DNA of 64,000 nucleotides from Eulemur rufifrons (GCF_041146395.1 NC_091009.1:445001-509000); one strand, 5' to 3'; counted from the first letter of the stretch, positions 1 through 10,643 are shown. Numbers and translations: made by a program. Notes: generated from the sequence alone by a model not told the origin.

Positions 1-484
1 GTGGCAGTTGAAAAGTGTGGATCCTGTTTCAGTCTTAGACCCCTCTATGCGTGGGCACAGGTAACTGGCTTGTTCCAGGAAGTATGTCACGGAGCTTTTG
101 AAATAAACACTACATTGAGAGTTATTTGCCCGTTTTTGCAGCACCTTTCACGATAATTGTGATAAGGTTCATCTCTCCCTCCTTAAATCCAAGATGGCTG
201 CGACGGAAAAAACTATGGTGAGGCCTACCTAACTTGGTGTTGCTGATACTTGGTATTGGAGCCTGTTAAGAGACCACTCTTTCAAGTATCATTCCACCAT
301 CCTTTCTCCATTATTTTAAAAGGCAGAGCACCTTTCACCAGTGAGCATAAGAATGAGTTGCTGGAGGGGATGTTTTTATGTCGAGTCAGGGGGTGGTGGA
401 GGGGCAGGCCCTCTGTCAGTCTGGTGATTTGTTTTTATTATCCCCAGAGAGGAGAAGTGGGTATGTGTGTGGCAGGTGAAAAGG

Positions 485-522
485 GCAGATCCTGTTTCAG
501 TCTTAGACTGAACAGGATCCGC
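485..522. other. Inverted repeat (hairpin) in SatA monomer
   Basis: The arms GCAGATCCTGTTTCAG and CTGAA-CAGGATCCGC face each other across a TCTTAGA loop. One base is missing in the right arm and there is one arm mismatch (A opposite C). It occupies the same place in the monomer as the other SatA hairpins, just before the TTTCAGCCTGTTCCTTTAAG segment. Confidence 0.8.
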
Positions 523-1033
523 AGTTTTCAGCCTGTTCCTTTAAGAATCATTTGATTCATCAGCTGGGACTCTACCAAGGTTCTATAGACCCCTCTATGA
601 GTGTGTCCAGTAAACTGGCTGGTTCCAAGAAGTATAGCGCAGAGCTTTTGAAATAACTACTACGGTGAGAATTATTTGCCAGTTTTTGCAGCACCTTTCA
701 CAATAATTGTGTTAAGATTCGCCTCTGCATCCTTAAACACAAGATGGCTGCCATGGAAAACACTATGCTGAGGCATAGCTCACTTGGTGTTGCCAATACT
801 TGGTACTGGACCCTGGCAAGAAGCCAGTTTTTTAAGTATCATTCCATGATCCTTTCTCCACTATTTTAAATGGAAGAGCACCTTTTGGCAGTTAGCATAA
901 GAATGAGTCCCTGGAAGGGACTTTTTTTGTGGGGTCAGGTGGTGTTTGGGGGTCAGGGCATCTTTCAGTCTGGCGGTTTGTTTTTATTAGGCCCAGAGAG
1001 GAGAAGTGGGCATGTGTGTGGCAGGTGAAAAGT

Positions 1034-1072
1034 GCTGATCTTCTTTCAGTCTTAGGGTGAAAGAGGATCAGC
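1034..1072. other. Inverted repeat in SatA monomer with paired changes
   Basis: The left arm (1034-1048) reads GCTGATCTTCTTTCA and the right arm (1058-1072) reads TGAAAGAGGATCAGC. They pair over 15 positions with a single G-T type mismatch. Relative to the common SatA arm (GCGGATCCTGTTTCA), two positions have changed in both arms so that pairing is kept. The loop is GTCTTAGGG. Confidence 0.8.
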
Positions 1073-1579
1073 AGTTTTCAGCCCGTTTCTTTAAGAATCC
1101 TTTGATTCATCACCTGGCAATCTACCATGGTTCTCTGGACCCCTCAATGCGTGGGACCCTTTAACTGGATACTTCCAAGAATTATGCTGCAGAGCTTTTG
1201 AAATAACCACTACGTGGAGAATTATTTGCCAGTTTTTGCAGCACCTTTCACCATAATTGTGACAAGGTTCGTCTCTGCCTCCTTAAACCAAGCTGGCTGC
1301 CATGGACAAAACCATGCTGAGGCCTACCTCACTTGGTATTGCCTATACTTGGTACTGGAGCCTGGCAAGAAGCCAGTCTTTTAAGTATCGTTCCACCAAC
1401 CTTTTTCCATTGTTTTAAAAGGCAGAGCACCTTTTGCCAGTTAGCAAATGAGTTGCTGGAGGGCACGTTGTTGTGTGGGGTCAGGTGGTGTGTGAGGGGG
1501 CAGGCGCTCTGCCAGTCCAGTGTTTTTTTTTTTAATCCTCAGAGAGGAGAAGTTGGCATGTGTGCAGCAGGTGAAAAGT

Positions 1580-1619
1580 GCGGATCCTGTTTTAGTCTTA
1601 GACTGAAACAGGATCCACA
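1580..1619. other. Inverted repeat in SatA monomer
   Basis: GCGGATCCTGTTTTAGTC faces GACTGAAACAGGATCCAC across a short TTAG loop. One G-T type and one C-A mismatch reduce the pairing. It is positionally equivalent to the hairpins in neighbouring monomers. Confidence 0.75.
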
Positions 1620-2124
1620 TTTTCTGCCCGTTCCTTTAAGAATCATTTGACTCTTCTTCCGTGAATCCACCATGGTTCTCTATAACCCTCTATGCGTGGC
1701 CCCAGGTAACTAGCTGGTTCCAAGAAGTATGCCATAGAGCTTTTGAAATAACCACTACGTGGAGAATTATTTGCCAGTTTTTGCAGCACCTTTCACCATA
1801 ATTGTGACAAGGTACTTCTCTGCCTCCTTAATCCCAAGATGGCTGCCAGGGAAAAAACTATGCTGAGGCCTAGCTCACTTGGTGTTGCCGATACTTGGTA
1901 CGGGAGCGTGGAATAAAACCAGTCTTTCAAGTATCATTCCACCATCCTTTTTCCATTATTTTAAAAGGCATAGCACCGTTTGCCAGTTAGCATAAGAATG
2001 AGTCACTGGAGGGGACGTTTTTGTGTGGGGTCGTGTGGTGTGTGTGGGGGGGCAAGCCCTCTGTCAGTCCAGTGGTTTGTTTTTATTATGCCCAGAGAGG
2101 AGAAGTGGGCATGTGTGTGGCAGG

Positions 2125-2179
2125 TGAAAAGTGCGGATCCTGTTTCAGACTTAGACTGAAACAGGATCCGCACTTTTCA
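2125..2179. other. Perfect 24-bp-arm inverted repeat in SatA monomer
   Basis: The left arm at 2125-2148 is the exact reverse complement of the right arm at 2156-2179, with a 7-base loop ACTTAGA. The core of the arm is GTGCGGATCCTGTTTCAG. This is the most complete copy of the SatA hairpin in the window and could extrude as a cruciform in DNA or fold as a stem-loop in a transcript. It lies 12 bases left of the L1 target-site duplication. Confidence 0.95.
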
Positions 2180-2191
2180 GCCCGTTCCTTT

Positions 2192-2209
2192 AAGACTCCT
2201 TTGATTCAT
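2192..2209 (+). repeat. L1 target-site duplication, left copy
   Basis: AAGACTCCTTTGATTCAT matches AAGAATCGTTTGATTCAT at 8516-8533 in 16 of 18 positions. Both are SatA sequence and, joined, restore an uninterrupted monomer. This is the expected mark of target-primed reverse transcription. Confidence 0.88.
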
Positions 2210-3271
2210 TCTCAATGATGGTGGAATGGTGGTGACCTCCTGGATTCGTGCTCCTGGAGTGGAAGGCATGGGTCTCCCACTGCCCACAACCCTAGAGGTT
2301 CACTTCCCCACAAGAACGGTGGTGTGAATCCATGGAGAATCAGCGTGGGACAGAGAGAGAGAGCAAGAAAAGACTGAGGTGATTAGGGAAATAAATCACC
2401 AAAATCTGGAGAGTGCGGGATGGCCAATAGAGAAGGGAGCACGGGACAGCTGTACCCACCTCACCAGAGAGTGGGGTGGGTTCAGCCCCACAGAAAAGCA
2501 TCTTGTTCCCCCTCTGACCTCCACACCCACTCAATTGAGGATCTGCCTGAAGTCGGTGCAGAATCGCCACGGGAGGTGTGGGGCTCTGCAGAGAGGAGAC
2601 ATTGGCAGGAGGCATTTTGGACCCTGGAGTGCTGTGCGCAGCTGACGCACCTAGCAACTGTCTCCTATACGCGGGCGGTGGGGCTGCTTTGGTCCCGGCT
2701 CTAGCAGATGCCAAACTGCCTCGTATAGGTGGGCGGCTGGATTCTCCCGGTCCCCGGCTCCTCTGGCCTCTGCCGGTCCCTGAGCATTCAACCCCAGTGA
2801 CAGTGATCTGCAGACGGGCGGCCGCCATTGTCGGGGTCCACAGCCTAAACGCTGAGGAGCGATTGGGTACCGGGCGGCTTCCTGGGCGGCTCCCTTCCCT
2901 AGTCCACGGACCCTGACTAGGAGCTCCACCTTTGTGTGAACACTGAGTGGTTCCCCAGTCACGAGAGAGTAGAGCGTGGACCTTGCAGACATTGGGGTGG
3001 GGCAGACCATCGCCCGCGGGAACTGCAGTGGCTGGGGCGTTGGGCGAATGAGGGCACCGCTCCACTCTCCCTATCCACTGTCTTTCTCACAGAGAGAGAC
3101 AGAAGCCACCTCGGGAGAGGAAGAGGGGCAGCCCCCCCAGCGGAGCTAGCAAAATCCTGAACAATATGTGAAGGGCTCCCCCTAGTGACAGAGGAGGCAG
3201 CTTACCTGGCACTCACAGTGTGCCCCTATCCAGACTAAAGCTGAAAGAAGGGATCTTAAGGATTCATTCAG
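2210..3271 (+). promoter_or_regulatory. L1 5' UTR with GC-rich internal promoter region
   Basis: In L1 elements the 5' UTR carries the internal RNA polymerase II promoter. Here it is about 1.06 kb long and turns GC- and CpG-rich between roughly 2620 and 3030. Two similar segments near 2660 and 2722 (both with TATA-C/G-G-GGGCGG followed by a GGTCCCGGCTC-like run) suggest a degenerate internal ~62-bp duplication. A GCCGCCATTGT motif at about 2820-2830 resembles a YY1 site in inverted orientation. The antisense strand holds a long open frame (2340-3065), reported separately. Promoter activity is inferred from the family and was not shown here. Confidence 0.8.
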
Positions 3272-4276
3272 ATGGGAAGGGCTCAGCGAAGGAACTCTAG
3301 GAGTATAAAGAATCAAGCTGAAACCATGCCCTCAAAGAGGATTACTAGTTCTCCACCAATTAACACAAAGCAGATTCCAAATAGCAACATGTCACAGGAA
3401 GAATTTCAAACATGGATCATAAATACGCTGAACATTATGCAAGAAAAAATGGATAATCAACACAAAGAAACCACAAAAAAGATCCAGGACTTGGAAGAAA
3501 AATTCACCAAAGAAATTGAAATACTGAAGAAAAATCAAACTGAACTCCTGGAAATGAAAAATTTATTCAAGGAGCTACAAAACACAGTGGAAAGTCTCAA
3601 GAGCAGGGTAGATCAAACAGAAGAAAGAATCTCAGAGATCGAAGATAACACTTTCCAATTAAATAAGGCAGTCACAGAGTTAAAACAAAGAAACATGAGA
3701 AATAATCATAGTCTACAAGAAATGTGGGATTATGTGAAGAAGCCTAACGTGAGAGTTATCGGCATTCCTGAGGGTGAAGAAGACAATAAGCAAGGGTTGA
3801 ATAAAGTATCTGAAGATATAATTGAGGAAAATTTCCCAGGCCTTGCCAAATCTCTAGATACACAGGTTCAAGAAGCTCAAAGAACCTCTGAGAGATTCAT
3901 ACCAAATAGGAAGACACCACGTCATGTAGTTATCAGACTGACCAAAATATCCACTAACGAGGCCCTTCTTCAATCTGTAAGGAGAAAGAAACAAGTAACA
4001 TACAAAGGAAAGCCCATCCGAATCACGCCAGATTTCTCAACTGAAACCTTACAAGCAAGAAGAGATTGGAGCCCCATTCTCACTCTTCTGAAACAGAATA
4101 ATGCCCAGCCTAGAATCCTGTACCCAGATAAGCTCAGTTTTATATATGAAGGTGAAATTAAGACATTCTCAGATAAACAAAAACTCAGAGAATTCACCAA
4201 GACAAGAGCAGCTTTCCAAGAAGTATTCAAAACAGAGTTACACGTGGTCCAGCACAAGAAGGACCCTCGAATGTAA
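3272..4276 (+). CDS. L1 ORF1 protein, RNA-binding nucleic-acid chaperone (intact frame)
   Basis: The frame encodes 334 residues, close to the length of primate L1 ORF1 proteins. In the family this protein trimerises through a coiled coil, coats L1 RNA in the cytoplasm and acts as a chaperone in the retrotransposition complex. Residues 1-50 are a basic, flexible N-terminus. About 50-150 is a heptad-rich coiled coil dense in Glu, Lys and Leu. About 155-245 fits the RRM domain, with RNP-like strands VRVIGIPE (160-167) and RHVVIRL (217-223). About 250-320 fits the C-terminal domain. The frame is uninterrupted although ORF2 downstream is broken. The ATG at 3272 is the first in a good position after the 5' UTR and gives the expected domain order. 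Function in this copy is uncertain because its own ORF2 is dead. Confidence 0.93.
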   Translation: MGRAQRRNSRSIKNQAETMPSKRITSSPPINTKQIPNSNMSQEEFQTWIINTLNIMQEKMDNQHKETTKKIQDLEEKFTKEIEILKKNQTELLEMKNLFKELQNTVESLKSRVDQTEERISEIEDNTFQLNKAVTELKQRNMRNNHSLQEMWDYVKKPNVRVIGIPEGEEDNKQGLNKVSEDIIEENFPGLAKSLDTQVQEAQRTSERFIPNRKTPRHVVIRLTKISTNEALLQSVRRKKQVTYKGKPIRITPDFSTETLQARRDWSPILTLLKQNNAQPRILYPDKLSFIYEGEIKTFSDKQKLREFTKTRAAFQEVFKTELHVVQHKKDPRM

Positions 4277-4315
4277 CACTAATCAAGAGATAAATATGAA
4301 AACACAGTTATCATA

Positions 4316-7300
4316 ATGGCTCAAGAGAGAAAACAGATCAATGAAATTCAACCCAACATGAGGAACAGCAATCTGTCTCGCTTATCAGTTCTCTCATTAA
4401 ATGTGAATGGATTGAATTCCCCACTCAAGAGACATGGACTGGCCCAATGGATAAAAAAGATATAAGCCAAGTATCTGCTGTCTTCAGGAAACTCATCTAA
4501 CCTGCAAGGATGCATTTAGACTGAAAATAAAAGGGTGGAAATCAATATTCCAAGCAAATGGAACCCAAAAGAAAGCTGGCGTGGCAGTTCTAATCTCCGA
4601 TAACGTAGTTTTTAAATCAACAAAAGTAAAGAAACACAAAGATGGTTACTATATACTGGTGAAGGGTACAATTCAACAAGAAGACATAACTATACTTAAC
4701 ATATATGCACCCGATCTAGGTGCACCCAGATTCATAAAGCAAACCCTACTTGATCTGAACCAAATGATAGATAACAACACTTTAGTAGCCAGAGATTTTA
4801 ACACGCCACTGACAGTTCAAGACAGATCCTCCAAACAAAAAATAAACAAAGAAATATTGGACGTAAATAGAATGCTAGAACAAATGGGCCTGACTGACAT
4901 CTACAGGACATTCTACCCAAATACCACTGAATATAAGTTCTTCTCATCAGCTCATGGGACATTCTCCAAGATTGACCATATCTTAGGACATAAAGAATGT
5001 CTTAAAAAATTTAAAAATATAGAAATAATACCATGCAGCTTCTCGGATCACAGTGGAATAAAAGTAACAATGAACCCTAACAGAAATCCTCATTTCTACT
5101 CAAAGTCATGGAAGCTAAATAACCTTCTCCTGAACAATCATTTTATAAATGAAGAAATCAAGTCAGAAATCAAAAGATTCTTTGAATTAAACGACAAAGG
5201 AGATACAACTTATCAAAATCTGTGGGACACAGCTAAAGCAGTCCTGAGAGGAAAATTTATTTCCATAAATGCCTATACCAAAAAGACAGAAGACTTACAA
5301 ATAGACAATCTAATGAATAGACTCAAAGAGCTGGAGAAGAAAGAAGAGACCAAACCCAAACCCAGCAGAAGGAAATTATTAAGATTAAATCAGAACTAAA
5401 TGAAAAGGACCATAAGGGAGCATAAGGGAGATTAAACCAAACCATAACGGAGATTAATAAAACCAAAAGTTGGTTCTTTGAAAAAATAAACAAAATTGAC
5501 ACACTTCTGGCTAAACTAACCAAGAGCAGAAAAGAAAAATCTCTTATAACCTCGATCAGGAACACGAAAGGAGTAATCACGACTGATGCCACAGAGATAC
5601 ATGATATCATCTATGAATTCTACAAAAATCTTTATGCACACAAATTAGAAAACCTGGAGGAAATGGACAAATTCTTATAAACACACAGCCTTCCCAGGCT
5701 CAACCAGGAAGAAATAGAATTCCTGAATAGACCGATATCTAGATCTGAAATTGAAACAGCAATAAAAAACCTTCCCAAAAAGAAAAGCCCTGGACCAGAT
5801 GGGTTCACACCTGAATTCTACCATACCTACAAAGAAGAACTGGTGCCCATCGTACATAAACTATTCTCCAATATAGAGAAGGATGGGATTCTCCCCAACA
5901 CTTTTTACCAAGCCAACATAATCCTGATACCAAATCCAGGAAAGGATGCAACTAAAACAGAGAACTATAGACCAATTTCTCTTATGAATATAGATGCAAA
6001 AATTCTCAATAAAATTCTAACAAATCGAATCCAAGTGCTTATCAAAAAAATAATCCATCACGACCAAGTGGGCTTCATCCCAGAGATGCAGGGATGGTTT
6101 GACATATGGGAATGTAATTCATCACATAAATAGAAGCAAAAATAAAGATCAGATGATCCTCTCAATAGATGCAGAGAAAGCATTTGACAAAATTCAACAC
6201 CCTTTTATGATAAGAACACTTAACAAAATAGGCATAGATGGGGCCTATATAAAAATGATACAAGCCATATACGACAAACCCTCAGCCAACATCATACTGA
6301 ATGGGGAAAAACTGAAAGCATTCCCACTTCAAACTGGAACCAGACAAGGCTTACCACTGTCCCCATTACTTTTCTACATAGTATTGGAAGTCCTTGCAAG
6401 AGCTATCAGGCAAGAGAGCAGAATCAAGGGAGTTGAAATAGGGACAGAAGAGATCAAACTCTCACTCTTTGCTGATGATATGATGTTATATCTATAAAAC
6501 CCCAAGGTTTCAACCAAGAGACTCCTGGAATTGATCAATGAATTCAGTAAAGTCTCAGGATACAAAATCAATACACACAAATCAGAGGCATTCATATATG
6601 CCAATAACAGTCAAATGGAAAACCAAATTAAGGACTCAATACCCTTCAAAATAGCAACAAAGAAAATAAAATACCTAGGAATTTATTTAACTAAGGAGGT
6701 AAAGGACCTCTATAGGGAGAACTATGAAACACTGAGGAAGGAAATTGCAGAACATGTAAATAGGTGGAAAACCATACCATGCTCATGGATCGGTAGAATC
6801 AACATTGTTAAAATGTCTATACTGCCCAAAGTTATCTACAGATTCAATGCAATCCTTATTAAATTACCAACATCTTTTTTCACAGACATAGGAAAAATAA
6901 TTTTACGCTTTGTATGGAACCAGGGAAGACCCCGTTTAGCAAAAGCAATCTTAAACAACAAAAACAAAATGGGAAGTATTAATTTGCCAGACTTCAAACT
7001 ATACTACAAGGCTGTGGTTCTTAAAACAGCCTGGTACTGGCACAAGTGCAGGGACACAGACCAGTGGAACAGAACAGAAAATCCCAATATAAAACCATCC
7101 TCATATAGCCATCTAATCTTTGACAAAGCAGACAAAAACATACTCTGGGGAAAAGATTCCTTATTTAATAAATGGTGCTGGGAAAACTGGATGTCCACAT
7201 GTAGAAGACTAAAACAGGACACATAACTCTCACCCCTCACAAAAATCAAATCACAGTGGTTAACAGACTTAAACCTAAGGTCAGAAACTATTAGAATTCT

Positions 7301-8204
7301 AGAAGAAAATGTAGGAAAGACTCTTACAGACATTGGCCTAGGCAAAGAATTTATGAAGAAGACCCCTAAAGCAATCACAGCAACAACAAAAATAAATAAA
7401 TGGGACCTGATCAAATTAAAAAGCTTCTGCACAGCCAAAGAAACAGTCACGAGAGTAAATGGACAACCTACAGAATGGGAAAAAATTTTCGCATACTACA
7501 CATCAGATAAAGGACTGATAACAAGAATCTATTTAGAACTCAGGAAAATCAGTAAGAAAAAATCAAACAACCCTATCAAAAAGTGGGCAAAGGACATAAA
7601 TAGAAATTTTTCAAAAGAAGATATAAAAATGGCTAACAAACATATGAAAAAGTGTTCAACATCTCTAATCATCAGGGAAATGCAAATCAAAACCACAATG
7701 AGATATCACTTAACTCCAGTGGGAATGGCCTTTATCAAAAAGTCCCAAAACTATACATGTTGGTGTGGGTGTGGGGAGATAGGTACATTCATACACTGCT
7801 GGTGGGACTGTAAACTAGTGCAGCCCCTGTGGAAAGCAATGTGGAGATACCTTAAACAGATTCAAGTAGACCTACCATTCGATCCAGCAATTCCATTATT
7901 GGACATCTACCCAGAAGAACAAAAGTCATTCTATAAAAAAGACACCTGCACCTGAATGATTATAGCAGCACAATTCACAATCACAAAGATGTGGAAACAA
8001 CCCAAATGCCCATCAATTCATGAATGGATTAGCAAAATGTGGTATATGTATACCATGGAATATTACTCAGCTATTAGAAATAATGGCGATATGGCATCTC
8101 TTTGGTTCTCCTGGAGAGAGCTGGATCCCATTCTATTAAGTGAAGTATCCCAAGAATGGAAAAATAAGCACCACATGTACTCACCAGCAAATTGGTTTCC
8201 CTGA
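4316..8204 (+). pseudogene. L1 ORF2 pseudogene (endonuclease and reverse transcriptase), multiply disrupted
   Basis: L1 ORF2 encodes an AP-type endonuclease, a reverse transcriptase and a Cys-rich C-terminus that together carry out target-primed reverse transcription. Recognisable remains are: an N-terminal start at 4316 (MAQERKQ), endonuclease motif ARDFNTP at 4788-4808 (the first Arg replaces the family's usual Gly), SDHSG near 5043, RT motifs YRPISLMN near 5965, [10 protein letters not shown] near 6335-6364 and FADDM at 6468-6482, and a Cys-rich C-terminus with HCWWDC near 7795. Breaks are: a frame change with TAA at 4463, frame changes near 5385-5425 beside a tandem 10-base repeat (CATAAGGGAG twice), a frame change near 6110, and in-frame stops at 5678, 6495, 7224 and 7953. 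The last (TGA after ACC TGC ACC) looks like CpG decay of an Arg codon. No active product is possible. Confidence 0.94.
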
Positions 8205-8515
8205 GTGCACATTTGGGAACAACACCAATTGGGTATCGGACAGAGGTTGGGGCCGGGTGGAAGGGATGGGTGTATACCTACTTGATGAATGTGATGTGCA
8301 CTGCCTGGGGAATGGACACCCTTCAAGTTCTAACTGGGGGGGATGGGGTGGGGGAGAGGAGGGGTGCACACCTACATGATGAATGTGATGTGCACTGACT
8401 AGGGAATGGACAAAATTGAAGCTCAGAATCGGGGGAAAGGGGAGGCATGGGGAATGTATATAGCCTGATCTTTTGTACCCCCATAATGAGCTAACAAACA
8501 AACAAACAAACAAAA
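8205..8515 (+). other. L1 3' UTR with internal ~94-bp duplication, G-tract cluster and ACAA tail
   Basis: The segment after the ORF2 stop contains two similar units. One starts near 8277 and the other near 8371, both reading CCTAC-TGATGAATGTGATG then a GCACTG-CT-GGGAATGGACA core, with a 94-base offset. Between them at about 8335-8365 lies a purine run with four or more G-tracts (G7, G4, G5, G4), a good G-quadruplex candidate. A GTATATAG segment near 8457 precedes CTTTTGTACCCCCATAATGAGCT. The tail is an ACAAACAAACAAA-type run rather than a pure poly(A), and I see no AATAAA signal. G-rich 3' UTRs are a known L1 trait, and the tandem duplication looks lineage-specific. Confidence 0.85.
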
Positions 8516-8533
8516 AAGAATCGTTTGATTCAT
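8516..8533 (+). repeat. L1 target-site duplication, right copy
   Basis: AAGAATCGTTTGATTCAT matches the left copy at 2192-2209 in 16 of 18 positions. It is followed directly by resumed SatA sequence (CAGCTGGGAATACACCATGG). Confidence 0.88.
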
Positions 8534-9000
8534 CAGCTGGGAATACACCATGGTTCTTTAAAGACCTCTGTGCGTGGGCCCAGGTAACTGGCTAGTTCCA
8601 AGAAGTATGCCACAGAGCTTTTGAAATAACCACTACGTTGAGAATTATTTGCTAGTTTTTGCACCACCTTTCACCATAATTGTGATAAGGTTCGTCCGTG
8701 CCTCCTTCAACCCAAGATGGCTGGGGCGGACAAAACTATGCTGAGGCCTAGTTCACTTGGTGTTGCCGATAGTTGGTACTGGAGCCTGGCAAGAAGCCAT
8801 GCTATTAAGAGTCATTCCACCATCCTTTCTCCATCATTTTAAAAGGCAGAACACCTTTTTCCAGTTATCATAAGAATGAGTTGCTGGAGGGGACGTTTTT
8901 GAGTGGGGTCGGGTGGTGCGTTGAGGGGAAGGCTCTCTGTCTGTCTGGTGGTTTGTCTTTATTATGCCCAAAGAGGAGAGGTGGGCATGTGTGTGGCAGG

Positions 9001-9055
9001 TGAAAAGTACGGATCCTGTTTCAGTCTTAGACTGAAACAGGATCCGCACTTTTCA
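9001..9055. other. Near-perfect 24-bp-arm inverted repeat in SatA monomer
   Basis: The left arm at 9001-9024 pairs with the right arm at 9032-9055 with one mismatch (GTACGG opposite CCGCAC). The loop is TCTTAGA. It is the same element as at 2125-2179, in a different monomer on the far side of the L1. Confidence 0.93.
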
Positions 9056-10643
9056 GCCAGTTCCTTTACGAATCCTTTGATTCATCAGCTGGGAATCCAC
9101 CATGGCTGTCGAGACCCCTCTATGTGTGGGCCCAGGTAACTGGCTAGTTCCAAGATGTATGCCGTAGAGCTTTTGAAATAACCACTACGTTGAGAATTGT
9201 TTGCCAGTTTTTGCAGCACCTTTGACCATAATTGTGATAAGGTTCATCTGTGCCTCCTTAATCCCAAGCAGGCTGCCACGGACAAAACTATGCTGAGGCC
9301 TAGCTCCCTTGGCGTACCGATACATTTTACTGGAGCCTGGCAAGAAGCCATTTTTTTTAAGTACAATTCCACCGTCTTTTCTCCATTATTTTAAAAGGCA
9401 GTGCACCTTTAGCCAGTTAGCATAAAGATGAGTCACTGGAGCGGCTTTTTGTGTGGGGTTGGGTGTGTGTGGGAGGGCAGGCCCTCTGTCAGTCCGGTGG
9501 TTTGTTTTTATTATTCCCAGAGAGGAGAAGCGGGCATGTATGTGGCAGGTGAAAACTTTGGATCCTGTTTCAGTCTGAAACAGTATCTCCGCTTTTGAGC
9601 CTGTTCCTTTTGGAATCCTTTAATTCATCAGTTGGGAATCCACCATGGTTCTCTAGACCTCCCTGAGCGTGGGCCCAGGTAACTGGCTAGTTCCAAGAAG
9701 TATGCCGCAGAGCTTTGGAAATAACCACTACATTGAGTATTATTTGCCAGTTTTTGCAGCAACTTTCACAATGATTGTGAAAAGGTTAGGCAGTGCATCC
9801 TGAAACCCAAGCTGGCTTCCACAGAAAAAACTACGGTTAGGCCAATCTCCCTTGGAGTTGCCGATAATTGGTACTGGTCCGTGGCAAGAAGCCATTCCTT
9901 TAAGTATCATTCCACCTTCCTTTCACAACTATTTTAAAAGGCAGAGCACCTATTGCCATTTAGCTTAAGGATGAGTCGCTGGAGGAAACGTTTTTGTGTG
10001 GGGTGGGAGAGGCAGAGCCAGGCCCTCTGTCAGTCCAGTGGTTTGTTTTTATTATCCCCGGAGAGGAGAAGTGGACATGTGTGTGGCAAGTGAAAAGTGT
10101 GGATCCTGTTTCAGTCTTAGACTGATACAGGATAGGCACTTTTCATCCTGTTCCTTTAAGAATCCTTTGCTTCATCAGCTGGGAATCCACCATAGTTCTC
10201 TACACCCCACTATGTGTGGGCCCACTTAACAGGCTAGTTCAAAGAAGTGTGCCACAGAGCATTTGAAATAACCACTACCATGGAAATTATTTGCCAGCTT
10301 TTCCAGCACTTTTACCATAATTTTGATAAGGTTCATTTGTGCTTCCTTAAACCCTAGATGGCTTCCATGGACAAACCTATACTGAGGGTTCTCTCGCTTG
10401 GTGTTGCCAATACTTGGTACGGGAGTCTGACAAGAATCCAGTCTTTTAATTATCATTGCACCATCCTTTCTCCCTTATATTAAAAGGTGAGCAACTTTCG
10501 GCAGTTAGCATAAGGATGAGTCAACGGAGGGGATGTTTTTGGGTGGGATCGGGGTGGTTTGGGGGACAGTCCCTCTGTCAGTCTGGTTGTTTGTGTTTAT
10601 TATGCCCAGACAGGGAAGTGGATATATTTGTGGCAGGTGAAAT

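Larger units (their letters stand above)
1..2209 (+). repeat. SatA tandem satellite, left block (diverged ~550-bp monomers)
   Basis: About four head-to-tail monomers are present. Landmarks recur every ~550 bases: the 'CCCTCTATGCGTGGG'-like motif near 37, 588, 1140 and 1686, and the 'TTTGATTCATCAGCTGGGA'-like motif near 548, 1098 and 2199. Monomers differ at many positions (visually of the order of 10% or more), so this is an old, poorly homogenised part of the array. Each monomer holds a GGATCC-centred inverted repeat, a YY1-like AAGATGGCTGC motif, a G-rich GTGTGGGG stretch and a GTTTTTATTATCCCCAGAGAGGAG segment. Open frames of 65-105 codons here recur only because the monomer recurs, and I see no coding signal. 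The block is cut at its right edge by an L1 insertion and resumes at 8516. Confidence 0.93.
2210..8515 (+). mobile_element. Full-length LINE-1 (L1) retrotransposon, decayed
   Basis: This ~6.3-kb element has all L1 parts in order: a GC-rich 5' UTR (2210-3271), an intact ORF1 (3272-4276), a 39-base inter-ORF spacer, ORF2 (4316-8204), a G-rich 3' UTR and an ACAA-rich tail ending at 8515. It is flanked by an 18-bp target-site duplication in SatA. ORF2 carries at least three frame changes and several stops, so the copy cannot supply its own reverse transcriptase. ORF1 is open and the TSDs differ at only 2 of 18 positions, so the insertion is not very ancient. It landed in the SatA array after the array formed, and no other monomer in the window carries it. 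The lineage is primate L1, and the 3' UTR looks strepsirrhine. Confidence 0.96.

Noticed and set aside
2125..2179. Hairpin as a bacterial-type terminator or a microRNA precursor
   Set aside because: No T-run follows the stem, the host is a mammal, and there is no sequence evidence of processing. It is kept only as a structural element of the satellite.
2420..2916. Forward open frames of 88-112 codons in the L1 5' UTR
   Set aside because: They overlap each other in different frames within GC-rich DNA, where stops are rare, and no known L1 protein lies there on the sense strand.
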